DNA of 64,000 nt, from positions 1-64,000 of the forward strand of contig JAFUAA010000048.1 of NCBI GenBank assembly GCA_017460915.1, given 5' to 3'. The stretch is from Bacteroidales bacterium (GTDB taxonomy: Bacteria; Bacteroidota; Bacteroidia; Bacteroidales; F082). Under the pieces are notes generated by a model, which did not search any database, was not told where the DNA came from, and was given only the letters and a program-made list of their open reading frames with translations. Shown one piece after another: positions 7,634-15,365 of this stretch. Position numbers and translations under genes: made by a program. The first letter of the stretch is position 1; every line of letters begins with the position of its first letter.

Positions 7634-8668
7634 TTATTTCATCATCTCGCATTCAACATTCAAGCCAGCGCGCAACTGCTTCATAGCTTCAGCCTCGTTG
7701 TCGCTGTCAAAGGCAATCTTGACGGGGATGCGCTGCTCCGTCTTGACGAAATTGCCCGTCGAATTGTCTTGTGGCACAATGGAATAACGTGCACCCGTGG
7801 CGTTGGAAATGGCTGTGACGGTGCCGCTGAAAACCTGATTGGGCAGGGCGTCGACGGTGATTTTCATCTTCGAGCCGATTTCAATGTTGTGCAACTGCTT
7901 CTCGCGATAGTTGGCAATGACCCAATACTCTTCGTCGCTGACAATGCTGACCAGATTCATTCCGGGTTGGATGAGTTCGCCTTCGTGGATGGTCTTGGGC
8001 GAGGTGTAGCCGTCGCATGGCGCGGTGATGACAGTGTATGATAGGTTGAGTTCGGCGAGGTGGAGCGCGGCTTCGGCAATGGCGATGCCCGCATCGTTTT
8101 GGTCGAGGCGTTGGGTTTGCTCGCTTTTCACCAATCGGGTGCTTTGCTGCTGCTGTTTCATTGTCTCGTAGTTGGCTTTCATGGCCTCGTATTGCGTTTT
8201 CACGGCGTCGAATTGCGCCTTGGTCACGGTCTCGCTCTCGTAAAGGTTTTTATATCGAGTGTAATCGGCCTCGGCGTTTTTCAGACGGATTTCCATTTCG
8301 CGCAGGCTGGCATCGCTCACGGCAATGTTGTTTTGCGTGGTGCGAATGCTCGTGTTCATAGCCGCCTTGCCGACATTGGCGTTCTTGTAATTGGCTTGTG
8401 CCTGAGCCAGTTGCAGGCGAAATTCGGCATCCTCAATGAGTACCAAAGTGTCGCCCTTTTTCACAGGTTGGAACTCGTCAAAGCGGATTTCCTTGATGAA
8501 GCCTGGCACCTTGCTGCTGACGGGCGTAATGTGCTGATACACTTGTGCGTTGTTGGTGTAGGTCGTCTTCATCGTGTGCCAAAATTGGGCGCAGACCCAA
8601 ACGATACCTACTATTAATAATGCGACGACGACAATGTTGGCGACGATTTTCTTGGTTTTCTTTTTCAT
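7634..8668 (-). CDS. HlyD-family membrane-fusion protein (EmrA-like)
   Basis: 344 residues: a short cytoplasmic KKKTKK start, one N-terminal membrane anchor at about residues 10-28, then a biotinyl-lipoyl-like segment (ITPVSSKVPGFIKEIRFDE). Next come a long coiled-coil hairpin rich in Ala/Gln/Lys at about 85-190, the returning lipoyl half (VITAPCDGYTSPKTIHEGE) and a beta-barrel region. This is the standard order for EmrA-type adaptors linking an MFS permease to TolC. It lies 3 bases from the TolC-like gene and abuts the permease gene. Confidence 0.9.
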   Translation of the reverse strand: MKKKTKKIVANIVVVALLIVGIVWVCAQFWHTMKTTYTNNAQVYQHITPVSSKVPGFIKEIRFDEFQPVKKGDTLVLIEDAEFRLQLAQAQANYKNANVGKAAMNTSIRTTQNNIAVSDASLREMEIRLKNAEADYTRYKNLYESETVTKAQFDAVKTQYEAMKANYETMKQQQQSTRLVKSEQTQRLDQNDAGIAIAEAALHLAELNLSYTVITAPCDGYTSPKTIHEGELIQPGMNLVSIVSDEEYWVIANYREKQLHNIEIGSKMKITVDALPNQVFSGTVTAISNATGARYSIVPQDNSTGNFVKTEQRIPVKIAFDSDNEAEAMKQLRAGLNVECEMMK

Positions 8669-8671
8669 GGT

Positions 8672-9979
8672 TTAGAGTTTTCCGGTTAAGTAATGGAGGT
8701 TGAGGTAATAATAATAAATGCTGATTTTCGCGTTGACCCATTCCAATTCGGCGGAAAGCTTGCTGTTGGAGGCATCCAGCATATCGGTGAGCAGGGCCAG
8801 TTCGTTGTCGTAGCGGTTTCGGGTCATACGGTAGTTTTCGTTGGCCAAAGCCAAGGTCTTCTCGCAGATTTCGAGGTTTTTCACCGCCTCTTGGTATTGC
8901 ACAAACACGGCGTGAACGCCATTGTCGACGCCTTCTGCCACAACGGTTTTTTCTTCTTGGCTGCGCTGCACTTCAAGCCTTGCCTTGCGGATGTCGTGAC
9001 TGCTTTTGTAGAGCGACGAGAGGTCGTATTGCAGGCCAAGACCGACAAACCAATAGTTGAAGTTCTTGTTGATGACGGGCACTTCGATGAGGATGGGGCC
9101 GTCCAAGTGTTCCTCGCCCACGAGGGCAAGTTTGGGTCGCCGCGCCGATTGGGCCAGTTTTTCCTTCTCTTCGTTCATACGGATGACGAGGTCGAGTTGC
9201 CGAAGTGCTGGCGCGTTCTGCGAGGCGGACTGTTGCCAATCGTTTTCAGAAATAGTCTGCAAGATGTTGTGTATCAATGTGCTGTCAGGCTCGATTTCAA
9301 CCGAGGTGTCCCAACCGATAGCGTTGGTGAGTTGGTAGTTGAGGATTTCCTTTCCATTGAGGAGTCGGGTGCGTTGCATTTTCAGGTTTTCGAGCTGCAA
9401 CTCATAGCGCGTGATGTCGTTTTTCAGTGCCATACCCTGGGCTTGCCGGTTGCGGATGTCGTCTAGCATCTTTTCCGTGAGGGCGATGTTCTGGTCGAAA
9501 ATGCGGATTTGATTGCCTAATTTGAAGAGGTCAAGATAATGGCCTGCCAGCAGGAAATGCACTTCTTGGCGTTTCTGCTCGTGTTGCAATTGGGCCATTT
9601 GCACACCTAAATCGGCCAATGCGATGCCGCTGTTGAGGGCACCTCCGGCATAGATGACCTGTGCCACTTGCAAGCTGAAGTTATTGCCGAAATGTGGCAT
9701 ATCGATGGGCATTCCGTTGCCGAAATTGCGGTCCCAAAGGTAGCCGTTGCCGATGTAGGAGGCGGAAAGCGAGGCGTTGATGTCGGGCAGGCGACCGCTT
9801 TTGGCCGCGAACAGCCCTTCTTGCGCCGCTTGAACACCGATAGAGTTGGTTCTCAGTGCTTTGTTGTTTTCGTCGGCGAGCCTAAACATTTCGTCGAGGG
9901 TTAGGCTGCGTTTCTGTGCCTGCGCCGATAGGCATAACGCAAACGACAGAAACATCACGAGATGATGTCTGGTTTTCAT
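8672..9979 (-). CDS. TolC-family outer-membrane efflux channel
   Basis: 435 residues with a signal peptide ending near SAQAQK, and two outer-membrane efflux protein repeats rich in Leu, Ala, Gln and Asn, typical of the helical barrel. It is the first gene of the efflux operon. A probable -7 box at 10132-10139 would give an approximately 140-base leader. Confidence 0.9.
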   Translation of the reverse strand: MKTRHHLVMFLSFALCLSAQAQKRSLTLDEMFRLADENNKALRTNSIGVQAAQEGLFAAKSGRLPDINASLSASYIGNGYLWDRNFGNGMPIDMPHFGNNFSLQVAQVIYAGGALNSGIALADLGVQMAQLQHEQKRQEVHFLLAGHYLDLFKLGNQIRIFDQNIALTEKMLDDIRNRQAQGMALKNDITRYELQLENLKMQRTRLLNGKEILNYQLTNAIGWDTSVEIEPDSTLIHNILQTISENDWQQSASQNAPALRQLDLVIRMNEEKEKLAQSARRPKLALVGEEHLDGPILIEVPVINKNFNYWFVGLGLQYDLSSLYKSSHDIRKARLEVQRSQEEKTVVAEGVDNGVHAVFVQYQEAVKNLEICEKTLALANENYRMTRNRYDNELALLTDMLDASNSKLSAELEWVNAKISIYYYYLNLHYLTGKL

Positions 9980-10131
9980 TGGGTGGAATTTGAATAGGTT
10001 ATTGCATATAAATCATCCAGTTAATCCGATTGTTTTAAATATAAAGCGTTGGATTTCAGCTGGTAACAGGATTTACATGCCCGAGGGCAAAACGCGTTCA
10101 TTATACGCTTGAAACTCCGTTTTTCGGGCTG

Positions 10132-10139
10132 CAAAAGTA
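10132..10139 (-). promoter_or_regulatory. -7 box, probable promoter of the efflux operon
   Basis: The minus strand reads TACTTTTG followed by CA. No other minus-strand gene lies between it and the TolC-like start at 9979. The stretch 9980-10376 otherwise holds only this promoter and the duplicated YhcG upstream region. Confidence 0.5.
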
Positions 10140-10376
10140 CGAAAAAAAGGCTTTTTCTTGTTTCTGCCGAACGGAAATTTTGTTCGTTTGCGAGTGAGTT
10201 TTCCTCGCAGGCCTATTTCTCTCGATATGTCTACAACCTCTTGGGGAAATATCCTTCGGAGTTTCGGGAGAAATGATTTCCTCCAAATAAAAAGTGATAA
10301 TCTTTCCGAAAACAAAATAATTTGTTTTTTTGCGGAGTTCAAAACGATAAGACTAATCCGATCTTGCATAGCATCT

Positions 10377-10788
10377 ATGTTGGAACTTGACAAACACAAC
10401 AACGAGAACAACTTGCTGGTTTCGCAAGTGGCGCAAATCATTCGCGAAGCGCGGCAAGCCGCTTATCGTGCAGTGAATTTCACGATGGTTTTGTGGCCTA
10501 TTGGAACATCGGGAAACTCATCGTGGGAGACGAACTTCACTGGGAACGCGCTGACTATGGAAAGGCCGTGTTGCGCAACCTTTCGCAACGCTTGACCAAA
10601 GAGTTTGGGAAAGGCTTCGATGAGCGCGAACTTCGTAAAATGTGCCAGTTTTATCGGTGTTTTGAGATTCGGGACACACTGCGTCCTGAATTGAGTTCGC
10701 CTCGAAATACAAACTCACTTTGCCCACCGAGGAAGAACTGCAAGCCGAATTAGGCAAGGTGAGAAAAATGTTAGATTACCTAAAATAA
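10377..10788 (+). pseudogene. YhcG/DUF1016 copy 2, internally deleted and frameshifted
   Basis: The first ~360 bases, and about 90 bases upstream, are nearly identical to YhcG copy 1. A two-base gain near 10490 shifts the frame after NFTMV. A deletion then joins the sequence matching about 2731 of copy 1 to that matching about 3347, removing some 615 bases and the nuclease core. Both breakpoints share GTT. The end regains the copy 1 tail (LPTEEELQAEL-like, out of frame). The upstream -7 box has also lost its TA. It cannot encode an active nuclease. An LRR-PARG gene follows after 5 bases. Confidence 0.85.
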
Positions 10789-10793
10789 GTGTT

Positions 10794-12867
10794 ATGGAAT
10801 TCGTAATCGAAAACAATAAATTGCTAGAGATAAAAAAACCAGAAAAGGATGTTCATATTCCAGAAGGTGTCACAAGTTTAGACCATGATGTATTCAATTC
10901 ATTAAAAGAAGTAAAGAATGTCTGGTTTCCATCATCATTAATAGATTGTCATGGCGGACGCGTATTGTTGTTTAGAGACCAAGAGAATATTTTCGTCGAT
11001 CCAGACAATCCTATGTTTTCTTCTGATGAGGGTGTTCTATATAATAAAGACTATACGGTTTTTACTCTGTTGCCCGATGAATAAGAGGGGTATCTATAAA
11101 TTAGCTCTAACAACGAAAATGGTTGCCGAAGACGCTTTCTGTTGCAGTTGTCTTGATGAAGTTGTTCTAAATGATGGACTTGAATCTATCGGAAGGTACG
11201 CTTTTTCTGACAACAATATTCGTCATTGGATTTTTATTCCAAAATCCGTAATACATATTGACAAGGAGGCTTTTGTCGGAGAATGGTCTAGTCAAAGCAT
11301 TGTTGTCGTAAAGGACAGTTATGCGCACTACTATGCAAAAAAGAATAGAGTACAATACCGGTGCAAACCTCAACATGGCGAGGTAACATGGAATGAACAT
11401 GAATGGATTACTATGTTCGGAAGAGCTAAATTCAGAGAAGACTATGAAATGATTCGCTCATGGAGGCAAGGCGTTTTTCAATCCACACTTCAAGCAGTTA
11501 AAAAGGGAGAATATATGACCGCACATGGGCATATAATCAAACTACCTCTTAATCATGAGATTCAAAATCGGAGCAAATTCTATTTTAAGGAAACACATCC
11601 AAAGCCGCATTATTCTACCCGATACAATACGCAAATTGCAGCAGTAAACGATGACTGTTTGAGCTTTGCAAGGCGAGTTCATGATGTGGAAGATGAAGTA
11701 TGTGTCCTAAATATGGCGAGTAGAAGAAATCCGGGAGGTGGAGTTTTAAGTGGTGCTGGAGCACAAGAAGAATATTTATTCAGATGTTCTGATTATTTTC
11801 GTTCACTTTACCAATATGCTCCATATGCTTCAGATTATGATATTGAGAAATCAACTTTTTCCTATCCTTTAGACAGGAACTTTGGTGGTTGTTTTAGCCC
11901 CGGTGTAACAGTTTTTAGGGGAACAGAAGAAGAAGGGTATCGGTTTTTACATCATCCCCGGCACATAAATTTTATTGCAGTCGCAGGAATGAATAATCCT
12001 GAATTAACAATGGTAAACGACGAGGAGAGGATAGTTGACAATTTGATAATTGGTATAAAAAAACAAGATTAGAACTATTTTCAGAATAGCAATAGATAAT
12101 GAAAAACATTGATACTTGGCGCTTTAGGTTGTGGTGCTTTTAGGAATCCCCCAAAACATGTTGCCGAACTGTTCAAAGAAGTTATTAATGAATCAGAATT
12201 TAAGAATATATTTCGCAGAGTGTATTTTGTCATTAAAGAAGATCATAACTCACGAGGATGTGGGACTTTTGAGCCATTCAAAGATGTGTTTGGAAGTATC
12301 GGAAAAAAAGAATCGCTGATCCCTGAGCCTCAATTGGTATTGACAGATATAAGTCGCAATTTTAGACATGATGTATATGATATTGATGGTAATAATGATG
12401 GTAGAATTCTACATCAAGAGTGTTTCGGTAATGATTTGTTTTGGAAACTGTATTCAAGTGGCACATTAGAGATTTCGGGTCAGGGTCGTATGCCTGACTA
12501 TATCAATTACTGGGTTTCTTATTTTGGTGAAGGTCAAGCCCCTTGGATAGGATGCGATAAATATGGTGTCATGCCATATAAATTAAAAATCTGTGAAGGA
12601 ATTACTTATGTGGGAGCAAATGCATTTGAAAGTTTTGGCTGTTTGAAAGAGATTTGCTTACCTCAGAGTCTATTGAATATAGGTAAAGAAGCGTTTTTTG
12701 ATTGCTTTAATGTAGAAAGAATAAACATACCACATCGTATGAAGATTGAAGAGTTTGATATTGCAGAATTGCCTTTGTATTATAATAAAAACTATATTCA
12801 AATGGGTGATATGCTCTTGAAGAAAGAGAAGACCTATTCTAAATTTGACATAAAAAAAGAGGAATAA
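10794..12867 (+). pseudogene. BspA-LRR / microbial PARG / LRR fusion, interrupted by frameshifts
   Basis: Three reading segments (10794-11084, 10951-12072, 12109-12867) join into about 690 residues. The N-terminal part has BspA-type leucine-rich repeats (SIGRYAFSDNNI, IHIDKEAF). The middle matches microbial-type poly(ADP-ribose) glycohydrolase (TIGR02452/DUF2263): NPGGGVLSGAGAQEE fits the catalytic GGG-x6-8-QEE signature, and ILGALGCGAFRNPP belongs to its C-terminal half. The C-terminus returns to LRR (ITYVGANAFESFGCLKEI). Breaks are one extra base near 11082, one extra A in an A-run at about 12057 and one missing A near 12105; the last two compensate each other. The expected role is ADP-ribose removal. 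It is visibly AT-rich and follows the YhcG remnant. Homopolymer sequencing error is possible. Confidence 0.75.
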
Positions 12868-12887
12868 TTGGTTAAATATGCAAAACA

Positions 12888-12923
12888 AACCGCAATTCAG
12901 GTGAGTCTTGGGTTGCGGATTCT
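12888..12923 (+). repeat. Dispersed hairpin repeat, copy 2
   Basis: ACCGCAATTCAGGTGAGTCT and TGGGTTGCGGAT preserve both arms and part of the loop. The T-tract is imperfect. Confidence 0.7.
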
Positions 12924-12972
12924 TTCAACAACTTTTTGAAACCTATAGGTTGCACAATTCAAAACAAAGTAG

Positions 12973-12980
12973 TATTTTTG
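12973..12980 (+). promoter_or_regulatory. -7 box for the toxin/HTH pair
   Basis: TATTTTTG followed by CA, 23 bases before the ATG at 13004. Confidence 0.65.
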
Positions 12981-13003
12981 CACCGATGAAAACTTGAATA
13001 CTT

Positions 13004-13546
13004 ATGACTTTTGACAAAGTGATAGAAGACGGCCGCTTGTGGGCAGTCCGTTTTGATAACGACAGAGACAACGCACTCCAAAAAGTGATGTCGCAATGGA
13101 GCGATGCGGAATGGCTTGCCGATTTTTTCACGCAGAACCTTGATGACTTGATTTCCTATTTCAGAATTACCAACATTGAGGATGCCATTTATCAGACCAT
13201 GGAAGATAGGGACGAGTTGGCCTGTATCATCATGGACATTTCTCCCGATGCCAACCTTGACCATTTCTTCCGTCCGCTTGAGAACAATCGTGCAACCGAA
13301 ATGCTACTTGGGAAAGAAAAAGGTCGTCCACATCGCAGGAGTTGGTTGCGGCTGTACGCCATCAAACTCAGCATGGGCATTTACATCATCACAGGTGGTG
13401 CCATCAAATTGACACACACCATGCAGGAACGGGTGCATACTTTGCAAGAGTTGGAAAAGATGGAGAAAGTTAGGAGTTTTCTGATTCGAGAGCATGTTTT
13501 TGACGAAGACAGTTTCATTGATTATCAAAAGGAGATTGAACCATGA
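13004..13546 (+). CDS. Putative RelE/HigB-like toxin with N-terminal extension
   Basis: 180 residues. The last ~80 (RLYAIKLSMGIYIITGGAIK, then LTHTMQER) look like the strand-rich core of Gp49/HigB-type mRNA-interferase toxins, where a sheet is followed by a Lys/Gln-rich helix. The first ~95 residues are an extension not found in short HigB toxins. The stop overlaps the start of an HTH gene by four bases (ATGA), the toxin-first order of HigBA systems. Assignment rests on the C-terminal pattern and the neighbour. Confidence 0.55.
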   Translation: MTFDKVIEDGRLWAVRFDNDRDNALQKVMSQWSDAEWLADFFTQNLDDLISYFRITNIEDAIYQTMEDRDELACIIMDISPDANLDHFFRPLENNRATEMLLGKEKGRPHRRSWLRLYAIKLSMGIYIITGGAIKLTHTMQERVHTLQELEKMEKVRSFLIREHVFDEDSFIDYQKEIEP

Positions 13547-13857
13547 CACAAGAAGAAGCCATTGCTCGTTTGAGCCGTTACCAGTCCGACACGCCCTCTA
13601 CTTGGCGCGAAGATGAAGAAAAACGCCGTCAGGCCAAAACCGAAGGCTGGCTGCAGTATTCCCGCAGAATCGCCATCAAACTGGCACTTGCTATGAAACA
13701 GCAAAACCTTTCGAGGCAGGATGTTGCAGAGCGGATGGGCTGTTCACCGCAATATGTTTCCCGCCTTTTGAAAGGCGAAGAAAACCTCTCGCTCGAAACC
13801 ATCTGCAAATTGGAGGATGCGTTAAACATCTCGATTTTGCAGTATGAGTTTGCATAG
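13543..13857 (+). CDS. XRE/Cro-type HTH protein, probable antitoxin
   Basis: 104 residues. The C-terminal half is a helix-turn-helix of the XRE class (LSRQDVAERMGCSPQYVSRL, then LKGEENLS). It overlaps the preceding putative toxin gene by four bases. The N-terminal ~45 residues may bind the toxin. It is expected to repress the promoter at 12973, as is usual for such pairs. Confidence 0.75.
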   Translation: MTQEEAIARLSRYQSDTPSTWREDEEKRRQAKTEGWLQYSRRIAIKLALAMKQQNLSRQDVAERMGCSPQYVSRLLKGEENLSLETICKLEDALNISILQYEFA

Positions 13858-13998
13858 TGTCGAACGATAAGTTGCAATTAGGTCAAAGCCATACCCAGCG
13901 TTTTTCCGAAAAACCGAAAAATTGGAAAAACTTACCCCGAAATGTATAAAAGCATTTCCAGGGATTTTTCGTTATTTTGCAGAAAATAAAAAAACGAG

Positions 13999-14055
13999 AT
14001 GAGCAATGCAGAAATTGCCGACTTGATTGCCGAATGGTTGGAAAAGAAATTGTAA
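13999..14055 (+). CDS. 18-residue mini-protein, copy B
   Basis: The ORF reads MSNAEIADLIAEWLEKKL and stops. It is the second copy of the element at 5945. Shared upstream sequence begins near 13933 and includes a TTATTTTGC box, which would give a short leader. Its TAA stop is the first three bases of the -7 box for the alcohol dehydrogenase gene, so transcription and translation signals overlap. It may be functional or a truncated remnant. Confidence 0.4.
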   Translation: MSNAEIADLIAEWLEKKL

Positions 14056-14060
14056 TTTTG
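14053..14060 (+). promoter_or_regulatory. -7 box for the alcohol dehydrogenase gene
   Basis: TAATTTTG followed by C, 47 bases before the ATG at 14107. Confidence 0.6.
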
Positions 14061-14106
14061 CGCAGAAATCATCCATCATTAGGACAATAATTAGAAAAAC
14101 AGACCT

Positions 14107-15270
14107 ATGCAGAACTTCAATTACATGACCCCGACGCGTCTCATCTTTGGCGAGGGCGTCGTCGAAAAACTCCCGGAAGTCATGGCTGACTTCGGGAAGA
14201 AAGTCCTCCTCACCTACGGCGGAGGCAGCATCAAGAAAATCGGCCTTTACCAGAAGGTGCTCGACCTGCTGAAAGGCTACGAAATTGTGGAACTCTCTGG
14301 CATCCAGCCGAATCCGAAGTACGACCCCAGCGTCCTCGAAGGCGTGCGCCTTTGCAAGGAACACCACATCGACGTCATCCTCTCGGTGGGTGGCGGCTCG
14401 GTACTCGACTGCTCCAAGGCCATCGCTGCTGGCGCTTGCTACGACGGCGACCCGTGGGACCTGATTTCCTACAAGGTGAAGGCCAAGGCCGCACTGCCCA
14501 TCGTCGACATCATCACTCTGGCGGCCACGGGTAGCGAATACGACGCAGGTGGCGTCATCTCGCGCACCGAGACCAACGACAAGATCGGCTATATCGACCC
14601 GCTGCTTTACCCTCGCGTTTCGTTCCTTGACCCGACGTATACCTTCAGCGTGTCGAAAAAACAGACCGCAGCCGGTGTTGCCGATGCTATGAACCACACC
14701 ATCGAACAATACTTCACCGAGGACACCACCTTGCTCAACGACGGCTTCTGCGAGTCGATGCTGCGCAGCCTGATGGTGAACGGGCGCAAGTGCATCGAAA
14801 ACCCCACCGACTATACCGCCCGCGCCGAGATGATGCTCTGCTGCACCTACGGCTGCAACCGCATCCTCTCGCTCGGCAACAGTCCGTCGGGCTGGCCCTG
14901 CCACGGTATCGAGCACGCCCTGAGCGCCTACTACGACATCACCCACGGCGAAGGTCTGGCCATCATCACGCCGCGCTGGATGAAGCATATCCTGAACGAC
15001 CACACGCTGCCGCGCTTCGTGAAATACGGCATCAACGTGTTCGGCATCGACGCGACGCTGCCCGAGAAGGAAATCGCCGAGAAAGCCATCGACGCGACCT
15101 ACAAGTTCTTCGAGAGCATCGGCATTCCGATGCACCTGCGCGAGGTGGGCATCGACGAGAGTAGGATAGGGGAGATGGCCCATCACATCGCCGTCAACGA
15201 AGGCCTCGACCACGCCTACGCACCGCTCAGCGAAAAGGACATCGAAGAGATTTTGATTGCGAGCCTATAA
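14107..15270 (+). CDS. Iron-containing alcohol dehydrogenase (YqhD/butanol dehydrogenase type)
   Basis: 387 residues, full length for the YqhD/BDH group. The nucleotide-binding GGGSVLDCSKAIAAG lies at about residues 96-110. Metal ligands are visible as DAMNHTIEQYF (Asp, His) and WPCHGIEHALSAYYDITHGE (His residues). YqhD-type enzymes reduce aldehydes with NADPH, often in response to reactive aldehydes. It appears to be monocistronic. Confidence 0.92.
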   Translation: MQNFNYMTPTRLIFGEGVVEKLPEVMADFGKKVLLTYGGGSIKKIGLYQKVLDLLKGYEIVELSGIQPNPKYDPSVLEGVRLCKEHHIDVILSVGGGSVLDCSKAIAAGACYDGDPWDLISYKVKAKAALPIVDIITLAATGSEYDAGGVISRTETNDKIGYIDPLLYPRVSFLDPTYTFSVSKKQTAAGVADAMNHTIEQYFTEDTTLLNDGFCESMLRSLMVNGRKCIENPTDYTARAEMMLCCTYGCNRILSLGNSPSGWPCHGIEHALSAYYDITHGEGLAIITPRWMKHILNDHTLPRFVKYGINVFGIDATLPEKEIAEKAIDATYKFFESIGIPMHLREVGIDESRIGEMAHHIAVNEGLDHAYAPLSEKDIEEILIASL

Positions 15271-15335
15271 AATCCGACACTAACTAATCTATCATTTTCA
15301 AGGTTCAACTATGGGGGTTGCACCTTGTTTTTTCA

Positions 15336-15343
15336 TATTTTTG
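15336..15343 (+). promoter_or_regulatory. -7 box for the CotH-family gene
   Basis: TATTTTTG followed by CG, 22 bases before the ATG at 15366. Confidence 0.65.
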
Positions 15344-15365
15344 CGCCATTAACATCCATAAGGCT

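Noticed and set aside
13972-15213. 413-codon opening on the minus strand opposite the alcohol dehydrogenase gene
   Set aside because: It is antisense to a full-length recognised enzyme. Its translation is Val/Asp/His/Gly-rich without any domain, as expected from the codon bias of the real gene.
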